Assembly: GCA_029448655.1 (NCBI GenBank)
Contig: JACCLO010000004.1
Coordinates: 868,001 to 932,000, forward strand
Source of the DNA: Wolfiporia cocos
Lineage: Eukaryota; Basidiomycota; Agaricomycetes; Polyporales; Phaeolaceae
Direction: 5' to 3'
Length of the DNA stretch: 64,000 bases
In this document: positions 43,054-54,149 of the stretch, one piece after another
How positions within the stretch are numbered: position 1 is the first letter of the stretch
Layout: every line of letters begins with the position of its first letter
Position numbers and translations under genes: made by a program
Notes under the pieces: generated by a model
The model's database searches: none
What the model saw: the letters and a program-made list of their open reading frames with translations, nothing else
Told to the model about the DNA's origin: nothing

Positions 43054-44483
43054 GAGACTCGGCTAAAACTTGCCAGCAGAGTCTCCGAGAACAATTTTCC
43101 TTCGACCCCCTCGCAGCTAGTTTCTTCGATATATACAATGTACATACTAGCGAGGCAAAATATGCAGATAAATCCTTCCGAATGGAAATGACTCTGTGGG
43201 TTCATGGAAAGAAAGTGCAAGTATATGCCCTGATAGACTCAGGAGCGTCGATAAGTGTCATCGATACGACACTAGTCGAGAAATACGGGTTACCAACAAG
43301 GAAATCCGGGATGGAACTTGACATCCGAAATGCAGACGGTACATGCAACACAGCCGGTAAACTCAACCAAGAAGTCCGCGCCTATGTGGAACATGACCAC
43401 GTAGGCTATCACCAAAAATTTTACGTGATGGACATCGACAAGGTTGATATCATACTCGGTTATGATTGGTTCCTCGCACACAATCCAGAAATAAACTGGT
43501 GTGAAGGAACCATGCGGTACACAAAAGGCTTGGAAAGGCACAAGCAAAGAGTCTCTGATGAGGAATCAGAAGACGAGACTATTCGCACAATCCTATCCAA
43601 TTATCCGATAGACTGGCTAGGAGAAGACGAACCCAACAATCAGTTCGTTGCCTGGCTAGACAATCTAGAGGAAGAAGGGCATCAGATTCTGATAGAGACA
43701 ATCAAGTCACTAAAAGAATATGATGCCAAGGATGACATTGACGATAATGACCTTCAGAAATGGAAGTCATTAGTTCCAAAAGAATACGGACCCAGTGTAT
43801 TCTCACAACAAGCATCCGAAAGGATGCCGGAACAAAAACCGTACGATCATGGAATAGAATTTGTTCCAGGTGCGGAATTACCACGACCGGTAAAAAGGTA
43901 CCCAATGTCCCCGGTCCAAGCAAATTTACTCGACCAATGGATAGAGGAGGAACTCTGAAAGGGGTACATCCGAGAATCCAAGTCACCCGTGGCATCTCCC
44001 GTCTTCTTCGTAGCAAAGAAGGACGGTGGGCTAAGGATGGTAGTCGATTACCGAAAGATAAACGACATCACGGTTAAAAATAGATACCCGATACCTCGGA
44101 TCAATGACCTTATCGACCAATTAAGTCAAGCTTCGATTTTCACGAAGATTGATTTACGATGGGGTTACAATAACGTCCGGATCAAGGAAGGGGATGAATG
44201 GAAAACAGCATTCATCACCCATTGGGGTCTATACGAAGCCACGGTCATGTACTTCGGCTTCTGCAATGCACCAGGAACTTTCCAACACATGATGAATACA
44301 ATCCTAGCGGATTTCATCAGGGAAGGACACGTAATAGTGTACCTGGACGATATTCTAGTGTTCAGGAATGACCTAAACGAACACCAAAGAATTGTGAAAG
44401 CAGTTCTTCAAACTCTCCAGGACAACGACCTCTTTGCGAAACCCGAGAAATTTTGAAAAAGATAGCATAGAATACCTCGGAAT
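42978..44483 (+). pseudogene. Element II pol, part 1: protease and RT
   Basis: Protease with YALIDSGASISVID, then ILGYDWFLAHNPEINW, and RT with [30 protein letters not shown] and [13 protein letters not shown] at 43,956-43,958 replaces a likely Arg between IEEEL and KGYIRES. Near 44,447-44,456 the sequence after AKPEK has lost about five bases compared with element III (KPEKCFFE), which shifts the frame. The part ends at the solo LTR inserted at 44,484. Confidence 0.9.
43041..43047 (+). promoter_or_regulatory. Putative -1 frameshift heptamer, element II
   Basis: GGATTTT, read G GAT TTT in the gag frame, lies one codon before the gag stop. The pol frame is -1 to gag, as in element I, where the same heptamer stands in the same place. 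Confidence 0.6.
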
Positions 44484-45558
44484 TGACACAGATCTACCTG
44501 TGGGACTCACCTAGCCGCTATCCTTAGGTATTAGGGGGACTAGAGGAGGAAGATAAACCCAGTGCAGCAGTTGCTATTGGATGTAGCGTAGCGGCGAAGC
44601 CGAGAATGCTTGGGACTACTAATAGTAGTGCACTGGGAGTACCGATGGTACTCCGCGTATGGGCACTCAAGGTGAAGACGATAGAATAGAACTGAAGTAT
44701 GGAGCGCTTGGCTCCTACTTAAATACATGTATGCGGAGAGGTCATGTGCTACTGTATAGTACTACCTTTCCGGGTTATGTGGCTTTGCCAATGGGCGAAG
44801 CTTATCTTATCTATATGTTTATGATCCTATCTACAATGGCCGTGTGGGCCGGTAATGGCCGCACCAATAGTAGGAGAGGAGGTTTAGTATTATCTTGATT
44901 AACACGGGCACTGCCCGGGTATCATGTTGTTGTCCAAGGCTAGGTGCCGAGGACATTATGCTTATTGGACCAACAGGTACCGTAGCATGTGGAGGACTTT
45001 AGCCGTAAAAGCAGAAGTCCCGGGGTTTTAGCAACGCCGTGATAGCCGGAGCCGGGGGATTGGTATGTACCAATCCATGAGGACGGGCCGAGCGGCCGAT
45101 CCAATAGAACATTGCCTTGTGGCGATGTTTGTATGTGTTGCCATTATTATGCGAGGGCGTGGCGCGCCTGAGGTGTCATTGTGATCAAGGATCTTATGAC
45201 AGGTGGGAAGCCGGAGAGGCCAACCCAATAGAACATTGCCTTGTGGCGATGTTTGTATGTGTTGACATTATTATGCAAGCGTGCCGCGCTCGGCCTATCA
45301 TTATGATCTAAGATCTTATGGTGTGGCTTGGTCTTGCTCTGACGGGCGAGACCTATGACGTAGCTGTAGTGATGCTATTGGACCGGAAGGTACCGTAGCG
45401 TTATGTAAGCTGGTCATGTGGTTGATAAGCCCAGTTAAGAGCTTGTCATATGGCAATGGGAATTAACCCGTAGATAACTTGTAGTTAGACGTATAAATCC
45501 CGGATAAATTGCTATAATCATAGGAAAAATGCTGTAAGCCCCAGATAAATCTGTGACA
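44484..45558 (-). mobile_element. Solo LTR of the 1.07-kb family, inside element II RT
   Basis: On the plus strand it starts TGACACAGATCTACCTGTGG and ends CCAGATAAATCTGTGACA, with the duplication GGAAT on both sides (44,479-44,483 and 45,559-45,563). Removing it and one GGAAT rejoins RT in frame (EYLG to MIIKEG). Confidence 0.95.
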
Positions 45559-45671
45559 GGAATGATAATCAAGGAGGGAGTCGTGGAAATGGATCCTAAG
45601 AAACTCTCAGGGGTTCTAGATTGGCCCGTCCCCAAAAATGTCAAGGACGTCCAATCTTTCATCGGTTTTGC
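45559..45671 (+). pseudogene. Element II pol, part 2: RT thumb segment
   Basis: Encodes GMIIKEGVVEMDPKKLSGV and DWPVPKNVKDVQSFIGFA, which lines up with element III (GMIISKGKVEMDPKKVAGV). It is bounded by solo-LTR insertions on both sides. Confidence 0.92.
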
Positions 45672-46127
45672 TGACGCAGTTATACACAACGTACAGCTTA
45701 TGCCCTAGGACCGAAGACGCAATGTCTTAGACCGTAGTCGTCCTAGTGGCACTGGCTATGAGGGTTACTCAGAGAGACCAAAGACTAAGGCGATGGTTAT
45801 GCCAGCAGAGCACGCATGAAGTGATAGACTGTGGGACACGCCCCAATGCCGATGATAACAAGACTGAGGTTGTAAGACCTCAGTCGCTAGCTTATATACA
45901 TGAGTCACGCGCACTACTACTAAGGACCACTGCCCTAAAGTAAAGGACCGTGCGCAGGCGCTGTAGCGCCGCTGACTAAGCTTCTGTCACCTGATCCTAT
46001 GTAACTACTGGGATGTGCCGATACCCACTACACTATAATGGTTATATCATGTGACTAGATACCAAGAGGACCGGGGTTTGACCCCGGGGGATAGGCGTTA
46101 GCCTTAACGTCAGGTAAAACCGTGACA
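45672..46127 (-). mobile_element. Solo LTR, 456 bp, inside element II RT
   Basis: TGACGCAG...CCGTGACA with duplication TTTGC (45,667-45,671 and 46,128-46,132). It carries a reversed TATA (CTTATATA, 45,891-45,898) and a 9-bp inverted repeat GACTGAGGT/ACCTCAGTC with 6-nt loop (45,862-45,885). Confidence 0.95.
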
Positions 46128-47780
46128 TTTGCAAACTATTACCGACGATTCATCCAAGGCTTCTCTAAGGTTGTAAAACCATTGACTAGCCTAACAAGGA
46201 AGAACATCAAATGGGAATGGGGTACAGAAGAGCAAGCGGCGTTTGAAGATTTGAAAAAATCTTTTACGTCCGCCCCAATTCTAAGGATCCCGGACAACAC
46301 AAGTCCGTTCCGACTTGAAACCGACGCATTGGATTTCGCAAAGGGAGCAGTCCTATCACAATTAGACCCATCGGATGGAAAATTCCACCCGGTTGCCTTC
46401 TTCTCTAAGTCTCTCAGCGCTCCAGAGCGTAACTATGAGATTTACGACAAGGAGTTATTGGCAATAATAAGGGCTCTAGAAGAGTGGAGACACTATCTAG
46501 AAGGACACGATGAGAAATTTGTCATATGGTCAGATCACCTGAACCTGACTTATTTCAAATCGGCTCAAAAGCTGACCCGACGGCAAGCACGCTGGAGTTT
46601 ATACCTAACAAGGTTTAACTTCGAGATGGTGCACAAGCCAGGTAAAACGATGTTAACGGCGGATCCTCTATACAGGAGGCCAGACCATGAAGAGGGGGTG
46701 GAACTGGACAATAGAGACAAAACACTCCTCAAACCGGAATATTTCGCAGTCCAAACAATGGAAGGCGAACATGATGCACAAGCGCCCGGTGACAATGAGT
46801 TACTCCGAGAGATTAGGAAAGCCCTACTCAACGATGAGCTCACCAAGAATTACCGAGATCTACTGAAAAGTGGACCGTGGGAATTCAAGAAAGGACTCCA
46901 GGAATGGAACTTTGAGAACGGCCTACTTCTGAAAAGAGGAAAGGTCTATGTTCCAAAGGATCCAGAAGATCTGAGATGCCGTGTTGTAGAAATACATCAC
47001 GATCACGTCACGGCAGGACACTTTGGACGTTGGAAAACGTACGAACTACTGTCACGGAACTACTGGTGGCCTGGAATGACGAATTACGTCAAACAATACG
47101 TGGAAGGGTGTGACACATGTCAACGGATGAAAAACCGAACACACACCCCATACGGACCCCTGCAACCCTTACCGGTTCCGAAAGGACCGTGGGACACAAT
47201 GACAATAGATTTGATCACGCATCTACCACCATCGGGAACTGAAAAGTTTAACTCGATAATGGTAGTAGTCGACCGACTAACGAAAAGAGCAAGGTTTATC
47301 CCAACAACGGATAACCTAAACACCAAGGAGCTAGCCAATCTCCTTTACCAAAAGATATACCTGATACACGGTTTACCTAAACAAATCGTGTCGGACCGAG
47401 GAGTACAATTCTCTTCGGAATTATTCAAGGATTGGTGTGAAACGCTTGGAGTACAACGGTCAATGACTACAGCCTACCACCCACAAGCGGATGGACAGAC
47501 TGAAAGGGTCAATCAAACGTTAGAACAGTATCTACGCTGCTACATTGAGGTAGTACAGAAAGATGACTGGTCAACGTACCTACCTACGGCAGAATTCGCT
47601 TACAATAACGCGGCGAGCGAAACAACAAAGAATTCGCCATTTTACGTAGAGTTAGGTCGTCACCCCAATGCAGGACCAACGGATCTAAGGCCAACCACTA
47701 ATGCGGACCTAAATGAAATTGCGCAAGCAAGATGGAACGCACAAGACCAAGCGAAAGCAGCTATGAAAATAGCAGCAGAG
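46128..47780 (+). pseudogene. Element II pol, part 3: RNase H and integrase
   Basis: Starts in frame after the TTTGC duplication (ANYYRRFIQGFSKVVKPLT). RNase H-like (RLETDALDFAKGAVLSQLD, APERNYEIYDKELLAIIRAL), then integrase with HHDHVTAGHF and CDTCQRMK for zinc, and the DDE residues in TIDLITHLP, VSDRGVQFSS and DGQTERVNQTLEQYLR. No stops in this 551-codon part. It ends at MKIAAE, where foreign sequence begins. Confidence 0.93.
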
Positions 47781-48640
47781 TGATGGTCTTGGTATTACGG
47801 CTCTGGAAGGAAAACACTGTCGTCAGAAAAATATTTTCTCTCGGGTTCTCCGGGCAGGTCTGGATGTGCCGGGATAGGCGAGGTGTTCGAGGGGTTGAGG
47901 TCGAGTAGTTTTACCGGTTGAATGTAGCCTGTAGCGACCTAGAGCTGCAGCGGTGCGTCGAATAAAGCGGAAATAATAGAAGTTGACTTGAAAATGTTTG
48001 TGACCGATTTCCTAAGTCCTAAGCGTACGCCTCGAGCGCAGCCCTTCGTCTGACTTCGTCTGGGTGGAATTCGATGATTTGCTCGTATCTACACGTCGCC
48101 TAAATACATGGAGAGCCACGAAATTTTCCACAACATTTTAAGTGCCCTGAAATTTCGAGTGTGCACCCTACAAGCTAGACAATCCAGAGACGAACCCTGA
48201 AACGGTGAAGATTGTCCTGAAACACAAGCAACTTATTTTATGAAACCGATCACCTGTAGATCTAGGGTGGTGCACCGAGGTTGGAGAGAAAAGACATGGA
48301 AAAAACTATAGGAAGGCAGCCGGGGTTGGGCCAGACCTGGCTAGGCTAGAGAGCCTAGGGAAGCGTCAGGGGGGTACCTGTTTTGACTGGATGAGCAGCC
48401 AAATAGTGCCCGCAGGGCTTTTGCGACGTTTCAGATTGTGTATGAGCCAGCGAAGGTTCACTGTACAAGCATGATCGAGGCCGATCACGATCGGTCGAGC
48501 TGTGGTTGAACTACCTCAGATGGGCATTCTGCCTACCAGCTGGCTTTCTGTGGTGCGTTCTGCGTCGTTTTGGTGTGTGTTTAATCGCGTCCTGGTATTC
48601 TTACATGTGTCTAATGTCTGTGGCACATTTATATTGTAGC
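47781..48640. other. About 860-bp non-coding insertion in element II pol
   Basis: Separates integrase (MKIAAE) from the GPF-type module (TTPPYKVGDKVLLDAHS). It has no LTR ends, TATA-hairpin unit or clear 5-bp duplication. Its borders can be read as GT (47,780) and AG (48,642), which would leave the two coding parts in frame. Confidence 0.6.
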
Positions 48641-49002
48641 ACAACACCACCCTACAAAGTAGGCGACAAGGTGTTACTGGACGCGCATAGCTGGCAAGAC
48701 ACCGAAAGGAGCCTGGCCCCACGTTACATTGGACCATTCAAGATAGTGGAAGCACTATCACCGGTCACGTTCAGACTTCACATGGACTCGCAATACCGGG
48801 CTTATCACCCAGTATTCCATGCATCGAAGTTAGTACTATATAAGGAAGCCACGATCCAAAAGAAGTCAGACCCGGAACCTGAAAAGGATTCGGATGGCGA
48901 AGAACAATGGGAAGTCAAGAAAATTGTAGACCATCGCCTGAGAGGGAAAACGATGGAATACAGAGTCAGGTGGAAAGGATTCACAGTCAGCGATGACTCG
49001 TG
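48641..49002 (+). pseudogene. Element II pol, part 4: integrase C-terminus and first part of chromodomain
   Basis: VGDKVLLDAHSWQDTERSLA, RYIGPFKIVEALSPVTFRLH and YHPVFHASKL form the integrase tail. EQWEVKKIVDHRLRGKTMEY and RVRWKGFTVSDDS are a chromodomain, cut after DDS by the LTR at 49,003. Chromodomains direct integration to marked chromatin. Confidence 0.92.
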
Positions 49003-50083
49003 TGACACAGACTAGCTGTGGGACTCACCACCTATGTGTTGAGGATATAGGCGGACGGAGTAGCCAGTCAAGCGCAGCAGAAGTGAGGTTATTCTACGGC
49101 GCAAGCCGAGAATAATAGAACTAAGGATTAGTGGCATCTAGCCAGGTCCTTATGTACATGTGTGACGGGAGGGCACGTGCTACTATCTAGCTATGGCCTT
49201 ACCGGGTTATGTGGCTTTGCCAAGTGGCGAAGCTTATCTTATCTAATGTTTAGGACTCTCTATCTACAATGGCCGTGGTAGGCCCTAATGGCCGAACCAA
49301 TCGTAAGAGAGGGATTTGCTGGTTATCTGTTAGTAATGCGGGCACAGCCCGGATATAGGTGAAGCCGGTTGCCGGATACCGTGAGGTATAATGGTGATTG
49401 ACCGGTCTTCGTTGGATGACCAAGGCGAGACGCCGAGGTCGTTATGCTATTGGACCCAAAGGTACCGTAGCATGTGTTATGTCCGGACCGGATGGTAACC
49501 GGGACATGTGTTGGACGTAGCCGTGAGGCGAGGTCCGGTGTTTGGGCAACGCCGTGATGGCAGAAGCCCGGGCATTGGTATGTACCGATGCCGTGGGAGG
49601 CCGAGGAGGCCGTGACCTATAGCGATATTGCCTTGTTGCTAATATAGTGCTGTATGGTCGTGTTGACATAATTATGCGAAGGCGTGTCGCGCCTGAGATG
49701 TCATTGTGATCAAGGATCTTATGACGTGTGGGAAGCCGGAGAGGCCGACCCAATGAGACATTGCCTTGCGGCGATGTTTGGTGTTGTGGACATTATTATG
49801 CGAGCGTGCCGCACTCGGCCTATCATTATGATCTTCGATCTATGACGTGGCTGGTCTTGCTATGACGGGCGAGACCTTTATGACGTAGCTGTAGTGTTGC
49901 TATTGGACGTGGTTGTACCGTAGCGTTATGTAAGCTAGTCATATGGTTGATAAGCCCAGTTAAGAGCTTGTCGTATGGCAATGGGAGTTAACCCGTAGAT
50001 AACTTGTAGTTAGACGTATAAATCCCAGGTAAATTGCTATAATCATAGGAAAAATGCTGTAAGCCCCAGATAAATCTGTGACA
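49003..50083 (-). mobile_element. Solo LTR of the 1.07-kb family, inside the chromodomain
   Basis: TGACACAGACTAGCTGTGGG...AAATCTGTGACA, flanked by TCGTG (48,998-49,002 and 50,084-50,088). Removing it with one TCGTG restores the chromodomain core DDSWLKETNL. Confidence 0.96.
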
Positions 50084-50797
50084 TCGTGGCTCAAAGAAAC
50101 CAACCTCGGCGCAGCACGTGACCCCGTACTGGATTACAAGACAAAGATTGAAAAATCCATGTCGGAAAAATCCGGACTCCGACGGTCAACCCGACAGAAA
50201 GAGAAGGTTGCCGTCTTCGACCCAGACAGCGATGAATGGGAATCGAACACATGTGTTTGGCCAGACAACTGGCCCCAGTACCGCGATAACCATCGCAAGG
50301 AACCAAAGCGAAAGCTAGTCCGCAACCCTAAAGGGAAGTGGATTTCGGCAGACATCGCACAAAATATAGATCTCAAGATCGAAGTGCTCCCTGGAGGAAA
50401 AGAACCTACCAAGGGAACAGACGATTCAGTAGGACTAGATATCTACGCCGCAATAGGAGATGTCATCCCACCGCACGGAAGATTAGAAGTAAAAACTTCT
50501 TTGAAAATCCAAGTGCCGTTCGGGACCTACGGAAGAATCGCACCAAGATCAGGTCTAGCTCGAAAGGGCATAGATGTGCTAGCCGGCGTCATAGACCATG
50601 ACTACCAAGGAGAAGTCGTAGTGATTCTTATCAATCACAATGACCAACCATACGATGTGAAGAAAGGCGACAAAATAGCCCAACTCATATGCGAAGTCGC
50701 AGAGGACCCTCAAATTTCCTTAGTCAGAAAAGGGTACTTTGACAAGGTCAAACAGACGCAGCACGGAACCAAAGGTTTCGGTTCCACTGGAAAGTAA
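50084..50797 (+). CDS. Element II pol, part 5: chromodomain end and C-terminal dUTPase
   Basis: Starts with the end of the chromodomain (WLKETNLGAARDPVLDY), a basic linker, then a complete trimeric-type dUTPase (50,372-50,794) with all five motifs: SVGLDIYA, GRIAPRSGLA, AGVIDHDYQGEV (catalytic Asp), KKGDKIAQLI and TKGFGSTG. dUTPase converts dUTP to dUMP and keeps uracil out of cDNA. The frame is intact to the stop at 50,795-50,797, 46 bp before the 3' LTR. In element I the dUTPase instead lies between protease and RT. Confidence 0.93.
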   Translation, partial: SWLKETNLGAARDPVLDYKTKIEKSMSEKSGLRRSTRQKEKVAVFDPDSDEWESNTCVWPDNWPQYRDNHRKEPKRKLVRNPKGKWISADIAQNIDLKIEVLPGGKEPTKGTDDSVGLDIYAAIGDVIPPHGRLEVKTSLKIQVPFGTYGRIAPRSGLARKGIDVLAGVIDHDYQGEVVVILINHNDQPYDVKKGDKIAQLICEVAEDPQISLVRKGYFDKVKQTQHGTKGFGSTGK

Positions 50798-50830
50798 GAC
50801 ACAAGGGAGTGATGCGAGGATGCCTCACCT

Positions 50831-50843
50831 AAAAAGGGGGTAA
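50831..50843 (+). promoter_or_regulatory. Polypurine tract of element II
   Basis: AAAAAGGGGGTAA directly precedes the 3' LTR (TGTCACAAAG) and would prime plus-strand DNA. Confidence 0.85.
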
Positions 50844-51929
50844 TGTCACAAAGTGTGTCACAGATCGTAAGGTCTGGGACTCACTCTTTATTTTTACAGA
50901 TTTATTGTAGGTCTCCTAGGCTCTGTGCGAGCACCCTAGCCCTCCATGCGACTGTACCAGCGCTACGCGCCAGCCAGCGCCTCTGTAGTTAGATTAGATT
51001 AGATGACCATAGTAGCTAGCGCCTGGTCAGCGCTAGGCTACTACATCACCTGACATAGATACATGACGACGCCCCTTAGCTACGCCATTACTGGCAGCAC
51101 GGGCCTTTACGTTTAGGGCAGGTCGTAGTACAATGATACGCCCAGTCCCTATGTATATAAGTCATAGCGTTCTGAGGCTTACACCTCAGAACTAATAATC
51201 TCATCGATGGGCATCAAGGCCCCTTTGCGACGTACCCTCTGCGTGCCAGTCTGCCTCCTCTCTCCCATCGTCTGCTAGTCTGTGGTTAGCGCTGACACAG
51301 ACTTGCCTCTGATGTCACGTCCCAACCGCTGGGTCTTGTCTCTAAGGGACCTAGCGTCGTCTATAGGGGAGGCTACAATGCTAAGGAGGGTAGCCACCAG
51401 ACTAGCAGGTGTAAGACGGAGGAGACGTCGCGCGGGCAGACAAGGAGAGAGCATGAAAGAGGGCACACGCGCCCAACTGACATTAATAGGTCTGAGGTTG
51501 TAAGACCTCAGACGCTACTACTTATACATGACGGGTCCGCTACACTAGAGACTACCGGGCATACCCTAAAGGGGGTGGTCTGTGCGCATGATGGGAACAG
51601 TGTCATGTGAGGGGGTTACATAAGTAAGGGGGCGGTGCCAAGGCGCCACTACTATCAGTAACTGTAATCTAATCTATCTACCGGTCACGTGCCGTCAGGC
51701 AGGGGAGGGCGTAGTGACGAAGGGGTTAGCGAGCCTAAGGGAAGGTGTAGTGACGCGGGATCGAGCCTAGGGGCCCCCGCATTATGTCAGAGGGTAAAAC
51801 CGTGACAAGCGCCTAACAACTTACACTCGACGTTACGACGGTACGCTCTGGCTCTCCCTTACAGGATTGCCTTAGCGTATGGTGGACGGGCTGAGGCCCT
51901 GGTATATCACGGCAAGTCGCCTTGTGATA
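50844..51929 (+). repeat. Element II 3' LTR, interrupted by a solo LTR
   Basis: Begins TGTCACAAAGTGTGTCACAG and probably ends CGCCTTGTGATA, by comparison with the LTR at 30,611-31,263. TATATAAG lies at 51,154-51,161 and the inverted repeat GTTCTGAGG/CCTCAGAAC at 51,169-51,192. The insertion at 51,293-51,807 splits it. The matching 5' LTR is absent, so element II is truncated upstream. Confidence 0.75.
51293..51807 (-). mobile_element. Solo LTR, 515 bp, nested in element II 3' LTR
   Basis: TGACACAG...CCGTGACA, duplication AGCGC (51,288-51,292 and 51,808-51,812). Inverted repeat GTCTGAGGT/ACCTCAGAC (51,490-51,513). Same family as 45,672-46,127. Confidence 0.94.
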
Positions 51930-52837
51930 AAGTGACCACATAGCTATTTTTTCCATAATTTTAGCTATTATTCTGGCATTTCTACGTATAACTACGGCTT
52001 AACAGCACAATGCTGAGATGCCGCAGGGTTATCTCATAACTAAGGGTTATTAGCTAACAAACACGCTAGTCATCCCATATGACACCAGTGCTTACACGCT
52101 AGTCATTCACAACGCCTAAGCGGCCCGTCCTTGCAGACATGCCGCTTAGTCATACGTCACGTGTGCTGACTTATATCCCGATACCGGGCTATGTCAGCTA
52201 GATTACCATACCTCTTACGCCTTAGTAATACACACGGCTCAGAGTCTCTAGGGACCTACTGCAGTGGCAGGGGTCCTTTATACAATGTATATAAGCCTAG
52301 GTTCTGGCAACTACAAGTCCCCAGAACTATTCTCTTATCGAGATACAGTATTACCCACTGCTATCACTCTTAGCTCGCCCAACACCCAACAAGTTTACGT
52401 TTGGTGAGTTCTCACTAAGATTGTGATAGACTAGTTCTGGGGACTTGTAGTCGCCAGAATGCCAGCTTATATACATCGCATATAGGACCCCTGCCACCGC
52501 AGTGGGTCCCTAGGGACTCTTAGCCGTATTACTAAGGCTACAGAGTATGAGCTAATATGGCTGACATAGCCCGGTATCGGAATATAAGTCAGCACGCGTG
52601 ATCTATGAGTCAGTGGGACGTATGTAAGTACGGGCCGCTGAGTCATTATAGGTGTGTAGCGTATAGGCACTGGGTCATTACTGATGACTAGCGCGTATGT
52701 TAGCTAATACTACCTAAATACTAGATAAGCCTTCCGGCTTGTCGGCATCCTTGGGATAACTAGTGGTTACACGTAGAAATCCAGGATAAATAGCTAAAAT
52801 TACGGGAAAAATAGCATTGGAATGCCACTTCGTGACA
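51930..52837. repeat. Two related LTRs facing each other
   Basis: A plus-oriented LTR (about 51,930-52,428, ending ATTGTGATA; TATATAAG at 52,288-52,295; GTTCTGG/CCAGAAC at 52,301-52,327) is followed at once by a minus-oriented copy (to 52,837, ending CTTCGTGACA) that starts inside its own GTTCTGG repeat at 52,434 and lacks the downstream part. The two share the upstream TATTTTTCC...TTTTAGCTATT block. Confidence 0.75.
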
Positions 52838-53154
52838 TGGTGACGTATGCCTAAGATACCTGAAGGTGATGACTAAAGGTGGTGTCGATGACGTATTGCA
52901 GTCTAGAGGCTTATGGGCTGGGCCCAAGCTCTATTGACGTATGCGATGTGTCATTAGTCTTGACTAGCGTGTTATGCTTTGTCAGGTGTGCTTAGTAGCG
53001 TGTTTAGCGCTGATGTAAGCAATAAGCCCAGTTAAGGACTTGTGTTATGGCAATGGGAGTTAACCTGTAGATAACTTGTAGTTAGACGTATAATCCGCGG
53101 ATAAATTGCTATAATTGTAGGAAAAATGCTGTAAGCCCCAGATAAATCTGTGAC
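52838..53154 (-). repeat. Upstream part of a 1.07-kb-family LTR
   Basis: Ends CCCCAGATAAATCTGTGACA at 53,154. Read in reverse it closely matches the plus-oriented piece at 54,150-54,378, so the two point away from each other. Confidence 0.8.
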
Positions 53155-54149
53155 AACAACTTAACATGATACCAGCATTACTGTGCTTCTATCAGCTGCT
53201 TAGCTCCCCAGAAACTCCCTCAAGATACCACATCTCAGATCATTAACAAGTTCCATAGGCTTAGGGGTTCTGATCTCAACAGATTATCATACTGTCACGG
53301 TTTTTAGCTCTTCCGTTTACATCCCTCGCTAGGTACTACGAGCAGCGCTGGCGCGCGTCTGCTCCTCTATTATTTAGTTACCTTCTCGTCTCCACCCAGA
53401 CTCCGTACAGGTCACCTGCCCGTTGGTTTAGCGCTGTAGGGTAGCGCGCGCTCAGGTACTTCACGTTACGGTCACACTTAGTTACATTCTGCGTTACTTG
53501 TCACCTGACCCCTTAGATACGGCGCACAGGCCTCTTCTTTAGGGTAGGACTCGTAGCTAACACGCACATGTATATAACATACGACGAGATGGGGCTTATT
53601 CCCCATCTCTATGATTCTCGACTTGGGCTTCGGCTCCTTACTCAACCATCTGTCTGTGTGTGCGCCGGCTGCTAGGGACTCGCCTGACTCGCCTTGCTCG
53701 TCTGCGTCACCCTTGTGCCTTCTCTGTCAACCCCTGCAAAGGACGTTTTGGCAGGGTCGACGTCTTGGGCATGCGTTCATGTGCCGACGTCTTGGACGTT
53801 TCCCCGGCTTGTGAGCCGGTCCCACAGGCTCGGTGAGTCTGTGTCACATACACCTCTACAAAGGAGAAGAAAGCTTCCTTCTACTGTCACTTTTTCTTAC
53901 AGTGAACTGAACTCCATCATCTAGATCACAGCAAGGCCAAGTTCTGACATTCATCTTCCCATTTTCACTTGTTGTTGATAATCCTGGCATTAAGGCACCA
54001 GAAAATTGTGCTGTTGAGATGCATATTAAGGGCCTTCTCCCACCTTCTGACACAGATGTACACAGATGTGGGACCTGCCATGGGTAGGGAAACTCCCAAG
54101 GTCTTCATGACTAGGGCTAACGAGCAGCGGTGAACGCAGAGGTGCTGTC
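53155..54149. other. Non-LTR segment split by a solo LTR
   Basis: Without the LTR at 53,293-53,846 about 440 bp remain (53,155-53,292 and 53,847-54,149), unlike the LTRs around it. Short peptides such as SLVVDNPGIKAPENCAVEMH and IKGLLPPSDTD are open but no gene can be built. It may be original host DNA or an old element interior. Confidence 0.5.
53293..53846 (+). mobile_element. Solo LTR, 554 bp (0.58-kb family)
   Basis: TGTCACGGTTTTTAGC...GTCTGTGTCA, duplication CATAC on both sides (53,288-53,292 and 53,847-53,851). TATATAAC at 53,571, inverted repeat AGATGGGG/CCCCATCT at 53,587-53,608. Confidence 0.94.

Noticed and set aside
47780..48642. An ordinary spliceosomal intron in element II
   Set aside because: Far longer than other introns here, and gypsy elements rarely keep introns. 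The GT and AG borders may be chance, so it is listed only as an open question.
50372..50794. Host dUTPase gene captured by chance next to a transposon
   Set aside because: The frame is continuous with the chromodomain once the solo LTR is removed, and it ends right before the polypurine tract and 3' LTR.
51921..52837. A target-site duplication around the head-on LTR pair
   Set aside because: Candidate flanks CCTTG and TGGTG do not match.
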